In this document: positions 33,061-45,400 of the stretch, in pieces
How the letters are laid out: every line of letters begins with the position of its first letter
Position numbering within the stretch: position 1 is the stretch's first letter
Assembly: GCA_037389465.1 (NCBI GenBank)
Contig: JAZARR010000175.1
Coordinates: forward strand, 2,046,001 to 2,110,000
Direction of reading: 5' to 3'
From: Baylisascaris procyonis
Taxonomy: Eukaryota; Nematoda; Chromadorea; Rhabditida; Ascarididae
DNA: 64,000 nt
Made by a program: the position numbers and the translations under genes
The notes under the pieces: generated by a model
What the model was told of the DNA's origin: nothing
What the model saw: the letters and a program-made list of their open reading frames with translations, nothing else
Database searches by the model: none

Positions 33061-36000
33061 GCAGCCATAATGCATTACGTATAAATTGGCCATTAAAGAC
33101 GCGATGCTTGTTATTGGATAGCTGATAATTTTTGACAATAATATCTGCAACATATTTCCATCAACTGTACTTTCAAGTTTTCTCTCGACAACTCACTTAT
33201 CTGAGTGAACTAATTAGACTAATAGGAGACTATTGTCGGTCAATTCTTTAGATGATTATAGCTTGACGATGTAACATCGGCCACAGATAGGTATGATAGC
33301 GTCATTAACATAAGAGTGCACTGAATGATCTTTCAGGTGATAAATTTGCTGTTCTAAATTTTATGCTAACTTTTCAACTTATATTTTGAGCAATAATTCA
33401 ATCCTCGTTTTTTTTTTGAAATAATAACGTTTGTTACTTGAAACGGAAATGTCTATGATAAGCATATATCTCTATCACTAAACTATTTATGCTGAATTTT
33501 TTTTATTAAATTCAACGTTATGAAATTTACATGTGTAATGATATTTGTTAGACTCAGCAAAAAAAAAAGAAATCATTTCTTATCGACACCGCGTCTTGTC
33601 ATATTTGATTTACCTTAATGCCGTAAAAATTCAATGAATAAACTGCCGGAAACAAAAAAAAAATTATTGATATAACGTATTTAACGGAACAAACATAATG
33701 TTTAGTTTTTTAGGAAAAAAACGCCGGAAGTATTATTACCGGTTGCAATTATTTTCTCATGATATCATTTAATCGTGGAGATTTCCTTTAAAAAAAAACA
33801 ACTTCATCGGCGATTCTAGGCGAATACACTATGTTTTCTATTTTGAATATTTTCTAAAAGATAGTAGCCCTTTGTTGATGGTCACCTTATAATATATAAG
33901 AGCGATGTTTGAGCGATACTCTTCACTATAAGACACATTCGAATGACGCGTTGACCTTGTGATATTGACGCAATTCGATCGGAGATCTCTTGTTTGCTCT
34001 GAGCATAGAAATAACGTATGGCCTACTCGTCACCAACTTTCACAGAGATTTTGAACCGGTTCCCCCATCGTTACAACATCTCTACCAATCTTCAATCATT
34101 CACATAAACAATAACAATAATATGAATGCACCACTTTGGAAGTATACAACGTTTGTAAAGTTTTTCACTATTGTCTATAAATAGCATATATAAGATCAAT
34201 GTTTACATCAACTTTATAACGTCTCTATCACAGTATTTCAGAACCATCTGTTTACAGTATTTTAGAATTACCTACTTGCAGTAGTTTAGAATTACTTGCA
34301 AAAAAGCTTTCTGTACTAATGTCAGAATGTATAAAACAACAATAATAAAGAATTAAAAAAAAAATGAAATCAGATAGATGAATTTATTGGTCGTAATTTA
34401 GGAATGTCGATCGAAGATGCGAATACAACGTATAAATATCAACAATATCACCGAAGTGCCCGCATTACAATTTTTTTTTTACAATAATTCTAACAATAAT
34501 ACTATAATAAATCAATGCACTCTGAAATGGAAAATTAAATATGATTGAAAACAATTCGAAACAATAGGAATGTTAATGATTGGAGGAAAATTTATGTAGA
34601 CCCGATATGAAGCTAAAGAACATCATGTGATGTTCATATGATGCTTGATTGGAATGCGAAAAATTAACGCTCAGTATTGTAGCGGATAAATGCGCTTAGC
34701 TAAATCTCTCATGACATTTGTAACTTGAATTTTTTTTTTTTAAATCATTGTTAAAAATCAAGTGGAAAGATTTCCATTGAAATTCATGAATTTTCACTCC
34801 GTTTCTGAAAAATTTCATTAAATGGATTTTAAAAAATGATTGCAAAACATTCCGTGGTAACATATGTTAATAGGTAAATAGCTGGCTATCATTACATATA
34901 TGGCTATCACCTAAAACAAAACAATCAAGAATATGATTGAAGAAAGCATAAAGTAGAATAAAAGGTAGCATTTGAAAAAAAAATGTGAATAAATGCTTAG
35001 TGAAAAAAAAAATGCTTGCAAGAATAGACGCAAAAAAAATCGAAATTGAATTTTATGAGAAAAATATATTATTAAAGCACATTAGAGTATACAATTAACG
35101 TACAAATAATACGTTATAATGTATCTCTTTGAGTAAACATTTCAATTGCTGTTCAAAAATATCGCTTTGTTCATGCGATACGAAGGCTTTTATTTCAGCT
35201 TTTCTTTTAGCCAATATACGACTCCTTAATATGGCTATTTAGAAGAACCCTATTAATACCGAAATATAGAGCGATACTATTTCCGTCATAAATTCTCATG
35301 ATAAATTTCTAGAGATAAAGCTATTAAAAAAAATATTAAAAACCATGCATTGTTTATATATTCCGTGGTATATATATATAAATATAAATATTTTTTTTAA
35401 TGACCATCTTCTGCAAGCAATTGAAATGATTGATTACTTTCATTAACAATAATATTTGAACAGTTCCGAAATGCGTTTATGAAAATATTTTCGCTGAAGA
35501 TGTAATAAATGAATTCAATTTCATAAAAAATTGTTCAGATTAAGTGACGATGTGTTGTTGTTCGGTGAATCGGAACGAAGAAGATGCTTGAAAGCGCTAA
35601 CGTCTACCGATTGTAGATCATCCGGAAAAACACACTGAAATAAATTCCGTTTATTGTAAAAATTCGATTGATTGCAATTTGTAATATGCAAAAAGATGAG
35701 AAATCAATTGCATTTATGCAAACATATGAGTACTTCTAAGATTTTCAGATATAAGCGAATAAAAACAAATAGTTATAAATAAAATGAACGGATTGTTTGC
35801 AATGCTATCGTTGGGAACATTTCACTGCAACCATGCATCGATGCATCAGATGGTTATTACAACATTGATGGTGTTCAGCTCTACGTTATAACTAAATCAA
35901 AGCTGTTCTTAGCAATGCAAGAACTCAATAGAAAAGTGCGATGTTTCGTAATTTTTGATTGCAATTGCTTATAGTTTAACTATATTAATGCAAGAATTCA

Positions 36001-36604
36001 AATTATCACTTATAAATAACTTCCTTTAGATAACTGGAAAATATTATCGTTTCGTTTTTTTTTTTTAAATGTTGAAGGTATCTTCTTTCCAAAGAAGGAG
36101 GTGAACAATACGGAAATGAGAGAGTGAAAAGAAGGGAATTTTCTGCATTTATCGATATATTGCAGCGTTCCAAGGCCGTGTGCTTGCCCGTACCAGGCTA
36201 CACTACCTAGCCACCCATAATGCGGCACCGTTCACACAAGATAGCATCGAGAATTCGCACACAATGCACTTTTTTCTCGTTTTTTTTTTTTTTCAATTTG
36301 CTCAATACAACGCAATAAAAATACAATCTCTGAAGTGTCTTTGAATGAAATTTTAAACTTCACTGTGGTTTTTAATCAGCGTAAAAATAGTGCTGCATTC
36401 GAAAATAGCCAAAAATTTCGTATCAATAAAATATGGTACTTGAGAGAAAAAACCAAGAAAACATTAGCGAATAGCCGTTTGTCATTATAAAATATTGAAA
36501 AAATTATCGAAAATTGCCGAAATAAAATAGGAAAACGCATCGGTTCGCGCATACTATCTAAAAATGAATCTTTCTGAATGAATATTTTGAAGAAATTTAG
36601 AAGT

Positions 36605-38829
36605 TTAAAAAATGTTTAGAAAATTTACATCATCATAATCGGAATAGTTTCCTTCTAGTCGAAGAATATTTTTGACATCTTCAGTTTGCTCATTAAGCTG
36701 TTCAAGTTGATGCTCGAGATCCATAACCTGTGAGACTGTATCGATAAGCACCTGTAATTTTTTTTTTTAAATTTTGATCAACAGTATACTACAGTAATAT
36801 ATTGGTAGATGAAAATCGCTTTGAGAAAAATTTTCAGTTAGAATTTCTTATTATTGCAGCTCTTTTATTTATTTATTTATTGGCAAAATAAAAACGAGAC
36901 GGAACATGTGGAAGAGATTTTATAAAATGATGCAATAATATTTTTTTTTACTTCATATACTATAAACGCAACGAAAGTGAAATCACCATTAATACTGATT
37001 GTCTGATATCATCTTTGACAAGCACAAAGGAATATTTTAAGGGATGAATTAACAACGCATAGCCACCAATTGCGTGACAATGATTTCCTACAGTATTACT
37101 TTACTATCCATAACTGACTAAATTAAGTGGCGGCCTACCGGCCTATCCTCTCCCACTCTCCCTTTCCTCTCAAAAAACGTACGATAAGAACCCCGAGAAC
37201 CGAAATACAGCACAGTCGGTAAGTCTGTGCCATTCTGGACGTTGCATATGACGAAGAGTTTAACAAACCTGATAAGCATTGCGGTCCGAAGGTAATACTG
37301 GTACGAGCTGTCTCAGCCTTTCAAAGACTCTTGCCTCACGTTCTGCTGACCGGAACGCTGGATTATACGGAGTAAATTGATGTGGGATCGGTTCAGCAAC
37401 GTATGGTATAGGTTCGGGGCTTAACGATTCCGGATAGGAACGAATGCTATAGCTGGGTGATGGTTGTGAGTATTCACTGCACGTTGACGACGAACTGGAG
37501 CTATTCTTGCGAATTCGACCACTAGGAATCGTATATGGATGCCGTCGGGAAGTGGAATGATGCATCGGCGATCGACGTCTAATAGATGGTACCTGTGGCT
37601 CCCTCGCCATCGAAGGACAATGCTGTAAGAAACGCAAATGGAATTGTTTCATTCCAGAATTGCCTCTTTATATTGCGCATTATTATTTGCTGCTTTGTAC
37701 GTGTTAATAACTCAAAAAAAACTAAAATAAAAGATGAGTAAAAATACGATAATCCCCTGGAGGAATCAAATACATCGTCGATCATGGGAAGTAAAACTAT
37801 TTAAGATGATATATTTCGCTATGATGCTCTTCGTTAGGTGACAGGTGAAAGTGAGTAGCGTATGATAAAGCATAAAATGGCTTAAACGATAACCTTTTCC
37901 ACAATGTGCCACTCATTTTTTGAAGCATATTTTCATAGGTCTTAACTCATGCTTCGAGTACGAATTCTTTTATCATTTGCGTAGGCAAAAATTTACATCT
38001 AAGAAATGAAATGAAACACATCGATATAAATAAATTCCGAACTTCGTGGCTAGTCGCATTCATGATAGGAAGTAAAATTTGAATAAATGGATGATGATTA
38101 GATAAGCTTTAATTTGAATAAATAACGAAACGCATTGAAATTTTCGTTGATAATTTTCCAACGATTATTTCTCCAAAAAGCGCTTAACAATGATGTCTCA
38201 AGCGTTGCATTATGCCTATGTATAAGAATCATTTGATAATGTGAGCATATGCGGTGAATTTTTCATAAAGAACAATGACAAAAATTCATCGAAAAAAAGA
38301 GACGTTATCGCAGCGCTGAATACAGCGCTCATGAGTGCGATAGTCGGTTAGTGCATACACTAAATACCCCGCTGTGTACTTTTTTTTCAATAACCAAAAA
38401 AATGTGCCATTAATTGTGTCACGTGATGAATATTTCGAAAACGCTTTCAAAAGCCAAATTACGCATTCATATTGAAGTGAGATGGAATATACGAGAGGTG
38501 TTTGTTTTATCAATTCGCATCCCACTGGCCTATAAAAAAGTTTTTACTATCGATGAAAAAATAAAACAATCATAATTCACTGAAAACAAAGCTCCTCATT
38601 GCCCCGTCTCACCTCCCACTCCCAACCCCCTCTCCCCTCACACAAAGAAGTTTTGGTTATAGAAGTTCTATATGCATTGTATTAATTTCTATAATTAATC
38701 GTTGACAGTATACATTAGTGTTGAATGATAATAATATCGTACCTCATTGTTCCAGCCCAATAGTGAACGTGTCTTCTCCTGAATAGTTTCACCCAAATAT
38801 AGACCTCGACTGTAAACTTCAGCTGACAT
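36605..38829 (-). CDS. Helix-loop-helix protein, Id/extramacrochaetae-like
   Basis: Probable HLH transcription regulator, 195 residues. Exons on the minus strand: 38829-38743, 37622-37269, 36751-36605, both junctions in phase 0 with canonical GTACGA...TTACAG and GTTTGT...TTACAG borders. Residues 1-29 begin MSAEVYSRGLYLGETIQEK; residues 30-115 are Ser/Pro/Arg-rich with a run of six Ser. Helix 1 is about 122-140 (AEREARVFERLRQLVPVLP), the loop about 141-147 (SDRNAYQ), helix 2 about 148-166 (VLIDTVSQVMDLEHQLEQL). The ERLRQLVP...LP and VMDL spacing matches Id/emc proteins. The segment before helix 1 lacks the Arg-rich DNA-contacting pattern and Asn spacing of bHLH factors, so it may act, as Id proteins do, by sequestering bHLH partners; that is inference. 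The intron falls in the loop. GTAAAT just before the stop could be a donor to a further exon, so the C terminus is uncertain. Confidence 0.75.
38591..38643. repeat. C-rich pyrimidine tract
   Basis: Nearly pure pyrimidine on the plus strand, C-rich, in intron 1's upstream flank region of the HLH gene. Similar tracts occur at 28036-28074, 37141-37171, 40719-40775, 47900-47963 and 57403-57437. Confidence 0.7.
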
Positions 38830-38929
38830 TATTCCACAACAACACCGGCTAGAAATGCCTTGCTTAAAAGCAATGTGTACAAGTGAAATAGAAAGTGGAT
38901 CACGAGATTAGAACACTCGGCGCTTTCAC

Positions 38930-39170
38930 TGAAACCGGGAAAACCCTTAATGGGTATGAGACGACTTGCAAAATCAGGGCTCGAGGTCAGAAAGGAAGAA
39001 GCCACAGGTCGGCGTGAGCAGCTACGGGGTTAATGATTACGCACTGTTTTCGAGGAGAGGGATCCAGCCGGGCTCGTCGCGCGGGTGCCAGGGAGAGCCA
39101 ACCTATAGTCGCGCTATAGGCCCCTCCCTCCTCTCGACTAGACCATTGACGGTGTCTGTCACTCTCTCGA
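38930..39170. promoter_or_regulatory. GC-rich, CpG-containing block upstream of the HLH gene
   Basis: About 100-340 bp upstream of the HLH start codon the base composition rises sharply against AT-rich surroundings, with many CpG (for example GGGCTCGTCGCGCGGGTGCC at 39070-39089). It contains the palindrome CCTATAG-TCGCG-CTATAGG at 39102-39120. Promoter function is inferred from position only. Confidence 0.35.
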
Positions 39171-39579
39171 TCATGAATATTTCCTCTTAAGATTTTGCGT
39201 CCTAATATCACTATTTCATATATTTTCCGACCAAATTCCTTGTCTCATTGCTGAGTTTTTCGAAGACATTTACTCTTCGTTTTTCTCTCATAATCTTTTT
39301 CGATTAGTTTCTCTCGCACAAACTGTATTGATGAGTGAAACATTTGAACAATATCCTCGTCTAACGTGAACTATTTCGTGAGAAGATTGTTCGTCTGTGC
39401 ATGGCGATTTATTGCATCGGCATTCGGTTCCATGCTCGAGCATGTCACAGCTGTCGCCAAGGTCACCTGTACTGTAGATGGCCGACCAGAAGTATGCATG
39501 TCGTAATCGTCATCTATTTTTCAGTTAGTTGTCGCCATCGCATCGCTATTGTGATGCGGTATAGTTGCCGCAACGGCGA

Positions 39580-39627
39580 TGCGGCAATTGTGTTACGTCG
39601 ATGCAATAGTGCCGCACAATTGCCGCA
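39580..39627. repeat. Perfect 13-bp inverted repeat in a GC-rich patch
   Basis: TGCGGCAATTGTG (39580-39592) and its exact complement CACAATTGCCGCA (39615-39627) are 22 bp apart. Each arm contains CAATTG, an E-box-type CANNTG hexamer. Shorter GCGGYA and GCCGCA variants recur between 39555 and 39627. Confidence 0.75.
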
Positions 39628-40050
39628 GCGTAACGCTATCATCCGTTGTGTTGCAAATATCTTGTCCAATCATACCGATTGAGAGCATAACGAATGATTC
39701 GCCGTAACAATTGCGCAAAAGTGAAAAGGGATAAACACTGCCGAACGTGGACATCGATGAGATTAACGATAGATTTGCGATATGTCAACAAACATTGAGC
39801 GTGAGACGATACAAGAACGAAAGTGCAAAAATATCGACTATATATTTGCTAATGCGATAACGATATATTCGAAAATAATTACCTTCCAAATTTTATTATG
39901 CAAAATTAATAAATTTTAAATAAAGATTGGGTAATATCTGAGTAAATATAGATTGAGTAGAAATCATAACAATTATATTTACAGCAAAGGTATTATAACA
40001 TATTAAATGAAATACAAAAATTACAAGATAGAAAGGATGGTGTATTTGCT

Positions 40051-40083
40051 TTTATGAAACACATTAACAATGTGTTTCATAAA
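40051..40083. repeat. Perfect hairpin, 15-bp stem, 3-nt loop
   Basis: TTTATGAAACACATT (40051-40065) is exactly complementary to AATGTGTTTCATAAA (40069-40083), with AAC as loop. It abuts a second hairpin without a gap. Confidence 0.9.
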
Positions 40084-40139
40084 CTTTTCATAATACACAA
40101 TTGATCCTTCAATAAGGGTCAACTGTGTATTATGAAAAG
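40084..40139. repeat. Near-perfect hairpin, 26-bp stem, CAAT loop
   Basis: CTTTTCATAATACACA (40084-40099) pairs exactly with TGTGTATTATGAAAAG (40124-40139); the inner ten positions pair with one mismatch (A100/C123 of the local numbering) and one G-T pair, leaving a four-base loop. The right arm ends where a tRNA-like sequence begins. Confidence 0.9.
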
Positions 40140-40203
40140 TGCTCAGTGGTAGAGCACTCGCCCGGCAAGCGAGAGGTCGCGGGTTCGTCCCTGTCTGCGG
40201 ACA
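40140..40203 (+). pseudogene. tRNA-like sequence (Ala-like, degenerate), possible SINE head
   Basis: D arm GCTC-AGTGGTA-GAGC (40141-40155), a perfect five-pair anticodon stem CTCGC/GCGAG (40157-40173) with loop CCGGCAA, and GGGTTCGTCCC as T arm. The loop would give anticodon GGC (Ala), but position 33 is C instead of U, the T loop is two bases short, and the 5' side lacks a partner for TCTGCGGA, so no acceptor stem forms. It is therefore a tRNA relic or tRNA-derived SINE, not a functional gene. The following 75 bp include a GAGCCGGACTTCAGTTGGCTC hairpin. Confidence 0.6.
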
Positions 40204-41404
40204 AGTTTCCATTGGTCATCAAAAAACACTCATTATCATTCTCAGTCTGAGCCGGACTTCAGTTGGCTCAAAACTCAAAAACATCCAACATACCTTCAAT
40301 AGGCATTAGGAATTCGCAAGAAACGCTACAACATAGCATGCAAACATCTATATGTGAGTCAGGCAACTCATATCCAGAACATTGGATTTTACTATATATA
40401 AAATAGATACGCCATCTCATGTATGAAAGCTTGAAGAAGAAGACAAAAAATGCATTTTGATTCGACAACACTAAGTTTACTTGTGCATTTTTATAGCGAT
40501 TCATTCAGTATCTCATTAGTTCATTGCTGAAAAAAAACAAGCTTTGAAAGTTTTTTAAAACATTCTAATGGAGACCTTCTTGAAACGACAATCTACGTAA
40601 AGCGGAGCATCAAATCCGAGATGAATCAATAATAAGTAATGTAATAAAAAGAAATAGAGCCTATAGTGTACGCTTTTTAAACATATCCGCTTTACTAAAA
40701 CTGCTTAAGTTTAAAAACTTCCTCCCATCCTCTACTCCTCCATCCCACCCTCCCCTCCCCGCCCATCACCTTTTCCAATACCTCTTTTGCAACCATTCGA
40801 TCATTGCAAACACCCGCCAACAACGCATAGAAAGATGAAAAACGAAAATGAAAAATATACTCAATAAATTGCTAAAAAATTATACAAATAATGTACATTG
40901 GTCATAGAAAAATAGCCATTAAAAAATTCTATGAAAGCGATCGACCAATAATGCTTGAATTTTACGTTGAAGTGTAAAATTTGCGATTCAATAGCCACCA
41001 AAAAAGGCGAAAAAATTTCTCACTCAGAACGTCAATGAAAAAAATTTTTGGCATGTGAATTTCTCCGGAACTATTGACTATTTGTTTTTTTTATAATCCT
41101 CTATGAACTACATATTTTATTCATGAAAAAAAAGGACATTAATAGTGAGTATTTCTAAAAATTTTCTTTGCTCTTATTTAGATATAACCATGAAATTGTG
41201 TAATATTTATTTCAATCAACTCCTGAACAAGTTTGTTGCAAATAAATGGAAAACCTCTCAGTGATGCACGTTATTTGATAGTTCTCATATCAGAGTCCCT
41301 AAAAATTAGCATCCATAAGCAATAAATGAGCCATTCTTTCCTTCATGAAATTATGCATTTTTATGTGCTTTTGAAAATTTTCACGTTTTAAAATCCGTTG
41401 ATGT

Positions 41405-41500
41405 CTAAGTTGTCTAATCGTAAATGTGTAAGTGTGTATGTGTGTGCGCGTATTTGTCCGCCAGTCTGTCTGATAGTTTCAACTCGGAATTGCTGAAGCT
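41405..41500. repeat. TG-rich repeat, inverted relative of 32980-33060
   Basis: GTGTAAGTGTGTATGTGTGT followed by a run of GTCTGTCTGATAGTTTCAACTCGG; reverse-complemented it has the same order as the block at 32980-33060. The following 100 bp are GC-richer than the surroundings and may belong to the same element. Confidence 0.55.
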
Positions 41501-41878
41501 CGAGCTGCGAAATCCGATGAGCGCAATATATGCCGCCATTTACTTACACCACCGTACACACTGATCTGCTAATGTCGAAGAGTTGGAGGCGTTGGAAAGC
41601 AAAAAAAAAAACCACGCATTTTTGCATCAATTATGTTTCCTTTCACATTTTACGTATAAGGTGTCTTTTTGATGATCTGCACTAATATGCAAATTAATTA
41701 AAATTAGCATATGCTGAGAATGTGAAAACGTATATCGCACTGATTCCGCTCATTCATTTCTTATCAACATTAGAAATATTAGCAAGCCTTGAATCGAATT
41801 GTTTGCTAGACCGCTAAAAAATGAACTTTGCAGCGCTTGGCTTTCTTTTTGCGTGCTTTTCTTCTATGGGAATTGGAT

Positions 41879-41966
41879 AATAAATGAATAAATAACTGCA
41901 TAAATAAATAACTAAATGAGAAAATAAATAAATAACAAATAAATACATAAACAAATAAATAGCCAA
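41879..41966. repeat. Degenerate (AAAT)n microsatellite
   Basis: About 22 imperfect AAAT/AAATA units. A complementary (TTTA)n tract lies at 42377-42418, about 410 bp away, so the pair forms an inverted repeat. Confidence 0.85.
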
Positions 41967-42376
41967 GATTTATTCCCCAGAATTGATATTTTACATTTTC
42001 TATGAATCCACTTTTTTCGTCTATTTGGAGTTTTATTTAGCTAAGGGCACTCTCAGCAATATTTCAAATTGTAAAATGAAAAATATTTATTTAATATAAA
42101 GATTTACCTTGATGCTAATTTTATTCGAAAATAAATTCATAAAATGAAGCGCACGCTTAGTCTAATTGAAATTATACTCGAAATTCATTTCTCCCAACTG
42201 ATTATCTTTTTAAGCGATCATTTGTCATAGAGACCTTTCTCTCGTAAGCCTTTTTCGTATCGACACTGATCTTGTTCAATAGAAATTTTTAGGAAGCAAA
42301 GCGCTATTATATTCTTGTATTATTTTTTTTCAAAAAAAAAAAAAAATTATTAGGGTATCTATTTTTCTGTAAATTC

Positions 42377-42418
42377 GTTTATTTATTTATTTATTTGTTT
42401 ATTTGCTTATTCATTAAT
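42377..42418. repeat. (TTTA)n microsatellite
   Basis: About nine TTTA-type units, complementary to the tract at 41879-41966. Confidence 0.8.
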
Positions 42419-45400
42419 TCACTATGCCTATAAAATCATTTATAAAAAGTGATATAAGTGATTTTTTTAAGTCGAATACAAGTAATTCACTTGTGATGTA
42501 AAGTCACCACTTTGAGGGTGCTAATTTGTGTAGCAGTCGATCGAGGTGTCGATTGTCTTGGGTGGTGCTTGGTGCCAAGCGGTACTAAGCATCAAGGTCG
42601 TGAAATGTTCCAAGTGTTCTTTACAAAAAACACACAACGAGAACTCAATTATAAGGCACATCTTTTGATTAATCGCATTGCAATTTAAATGTCTATCAAC
42701 TTAATCACTCTTACTTTTATCGAAATTGATTCTTGAAATTTATATCGATTAAATGTAATTTAAACAACTATGTTTAATTTTTTTTAATTACATCAGTTTT
42801 CTCATGAATCACTTTTAAAAAAAAATTTATTTTTTTTTCTAATTTTATAAAGTTTGGCAAAGATTATTTTGAGCCGTAAGAACGCATTCATGAGTAACAA
42901 AACAATCTAATATCACTATAAGAAGAGTGTCATTTCTATTCAGAAAACAGTAATCGATGATTTTGCGCTTTAACAACAAATTAGAAGCTTCTGCATCGGT
43001 AAGAATCTTTTGGCCACTAATATGAGACTAAAAGATCGTTGGCAAGAGAACGCCTTTAAAAGAATGATTGCCGTTAAACGTTTTTTGACATTTGAAATAA
43101 TAATTAATGCCCTTGAAATCGATAAAGGTAATTTTTTAATGTGAAATGAAATATTCCGATGAGTGGGAAAACATTTTTATATGGATAGGTACATAATGAA
43201 GCAAATTTTTAGTGCCACAATTGAATTCAACGAAGCATTTTACAAGATGTTGTTTCATGATGTGATGTTTCATTGAGCAGTGCTAAGAATGATAATCCCT
43301 TTTCCATAAAGAAATCTTTCTTTTGCATTTTATGGAAGCCACCTTGATAAAATTCACAAATAATGCAATAAGCTGGAGATGGAGTCGGTAGTGGTTCTTG
43401 ATAGAGTTGGCGAACAGGTAATGGTTTCAGAAGTTGGGTAGATGTTTAGGATTCAGACTCATCTCACCCTAAGGTACTAGGCCAATAAGGAACCCTGGTC
43501 CTCGGAAATAATTTATTTTCATTCCTTATTCCAAGAGTTTCCATATGAGAAAATGCAGAGTAAATTAATCAATTTTCTCGACACTTACCGGCACCTGTAT
43601 AATGCTGAACCTCGTTGTTGATTTTTGCAAATGAAAATTTATACTCAAGGCTTCTTCAACAATCAGGGAGTGTTCAAAACATGACTGCTTATATGCATAG
43701 ATAAGATAAGAAAATTGCTAAACTGTGTGATGTTACAATCGGCAACTTATGCTTAAATCACTTTGCAATGCACTTCATTGGATCACTTTTATATAAGACT
43801 CTCTTTATCGAACCATGTTTCATTTCCTCTCTTCACAAGCCCTCTTTTCAAGGTATCTGTTTTCATATTAGACAAAATATAAATTGTATAACTTGTATTT
43901 TCTACATTTGTGTAAAATAATGCAAAAATATGAATTTTCTTCATATAATATCCATCTATTTTCCACTTCAGTACAGTAAAATTTCACCTAAATTTGCCAA
44001 AAATTTTCGATTATTTAAACTGTTTTCATTTTGGGATTCACTACATACGACTCGTGGTATAAAAACTACAACAGCCGACGTATGATGTTGCTTATGCAAA
44101 TTTTTGCCGAGATTTTTGCATAATTTAACAAAAAAAAACGCAATGGTCATGAATAATTGTTCTTATCAATTTTTTATGGATTGTATTAAAAAAAATCTTT
44201 TTTTTCTATCTATGACAATGCACAAATATGGCGTTATGGTGATAACAGATGCGTCCATTAGAATAAATGATACCTCAAATAGAATGCAATGTTTACCATC
44301 ATCAATACAACATCTTAAACGACAATAATGCTAGATAATATAGCGCTCTAATCGTATTTCAGAATATTATCTCCTAAATATTATCACCAAAATTATCAAT
44401 GTTATCAATGATTAGATTTATCAAAATATTATTACTAATACCAGAATAATCAACAATTACTGTTAGCAAATCTATAAATTATAATTTTATTTGATGATGT
44501 AAAATTCTAAAATTGAATTTCAATTTATTTCTTCAGGCGAGAAATTCTTTTATGAGTAATCTAATAAAAACGTTCTTTTGTAAACTTTATAACTGTTTAT
44601 ATGCAGTGGTATTTCCATACGTGTTAATGCTTTATTTTGTCCACCATGACGATATCTACCAGGGACGTCACTGTCTAACCAACGACTGACCATATTAGCT
44701 TCAAGCGATTATTTGTATGACTTTCCAATGTGATTTGGAGTCGCTATGAGGCAATCAAAAAATCTTTGACCTTCATTTGTTCTTCATAAGACGTAGGGCT
44801 TAGGTCGTTCTAATGAATTCATTTTGCTTTTGTAGTTACTTCGCTAAACCCCGCGCACTATAATGTTTAGCGTTCTTTGTTGAGAACCATGATGATTGGT
44901 CGTTTGTTTAAAAAACTTGTCAAGCACATTATCGCTTAAGTGCCATTGAAATCACATTCTTGTACAATACTCTGTAGTTGTATTCGTAGGAAAGGTGAGA
45001 TCATTGTTCGCAATAAGGCCTTCGGCAATTTTTGGCCATCTTTGCTGTATTGGACAACATTTGGATTTTCTTATGTGCTAATATTTGAATATTATTTCTG
45101 TAATTTTTAATAAATGTTGAAAAATGCTGTAATACCTCAATGAAGTATTTTCACGTTATTCGATACTTGAAAGAATTGAAAATGCATATAAATGGAAATT
45201 TTTTAAAGAGTTTCATCCTTTGCTTGCCAAAAAAGGAAATTTTTTTTTGAATTGCATTTATATAGTCTCTAAGAATGAAAAAAAAAGAATTTCTCTCAGT
45301 TGTGAAAAAAAAAACTTCGAAAGAAATTATAGCTCTTCGATGAGTTTGAAAATTGTGTCAAGGTGGAAGAGAATCACGTTCACAATTCCTTAGTAGTGCT

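Larger units (their letters stand above)
30727..36604. other. Intergenic, AT-rich, no gene supported
   Basis: Nearly 6 kb of AT-rich sequence with many homopolymer runs. It holds an imperfect duplication (31421-31925) and a CA-rich repeat (32980-33060). Open frames at 31677-32088 coincide with the duplication. I see no splice-consistent coding region. Confidence 0.5.

Noticed and set aside
40140..40203. Functional tRNA-Ala gene
   Set aside because: No acceptor stem can form, the T loop is two bases short and U33 is replaced by C.
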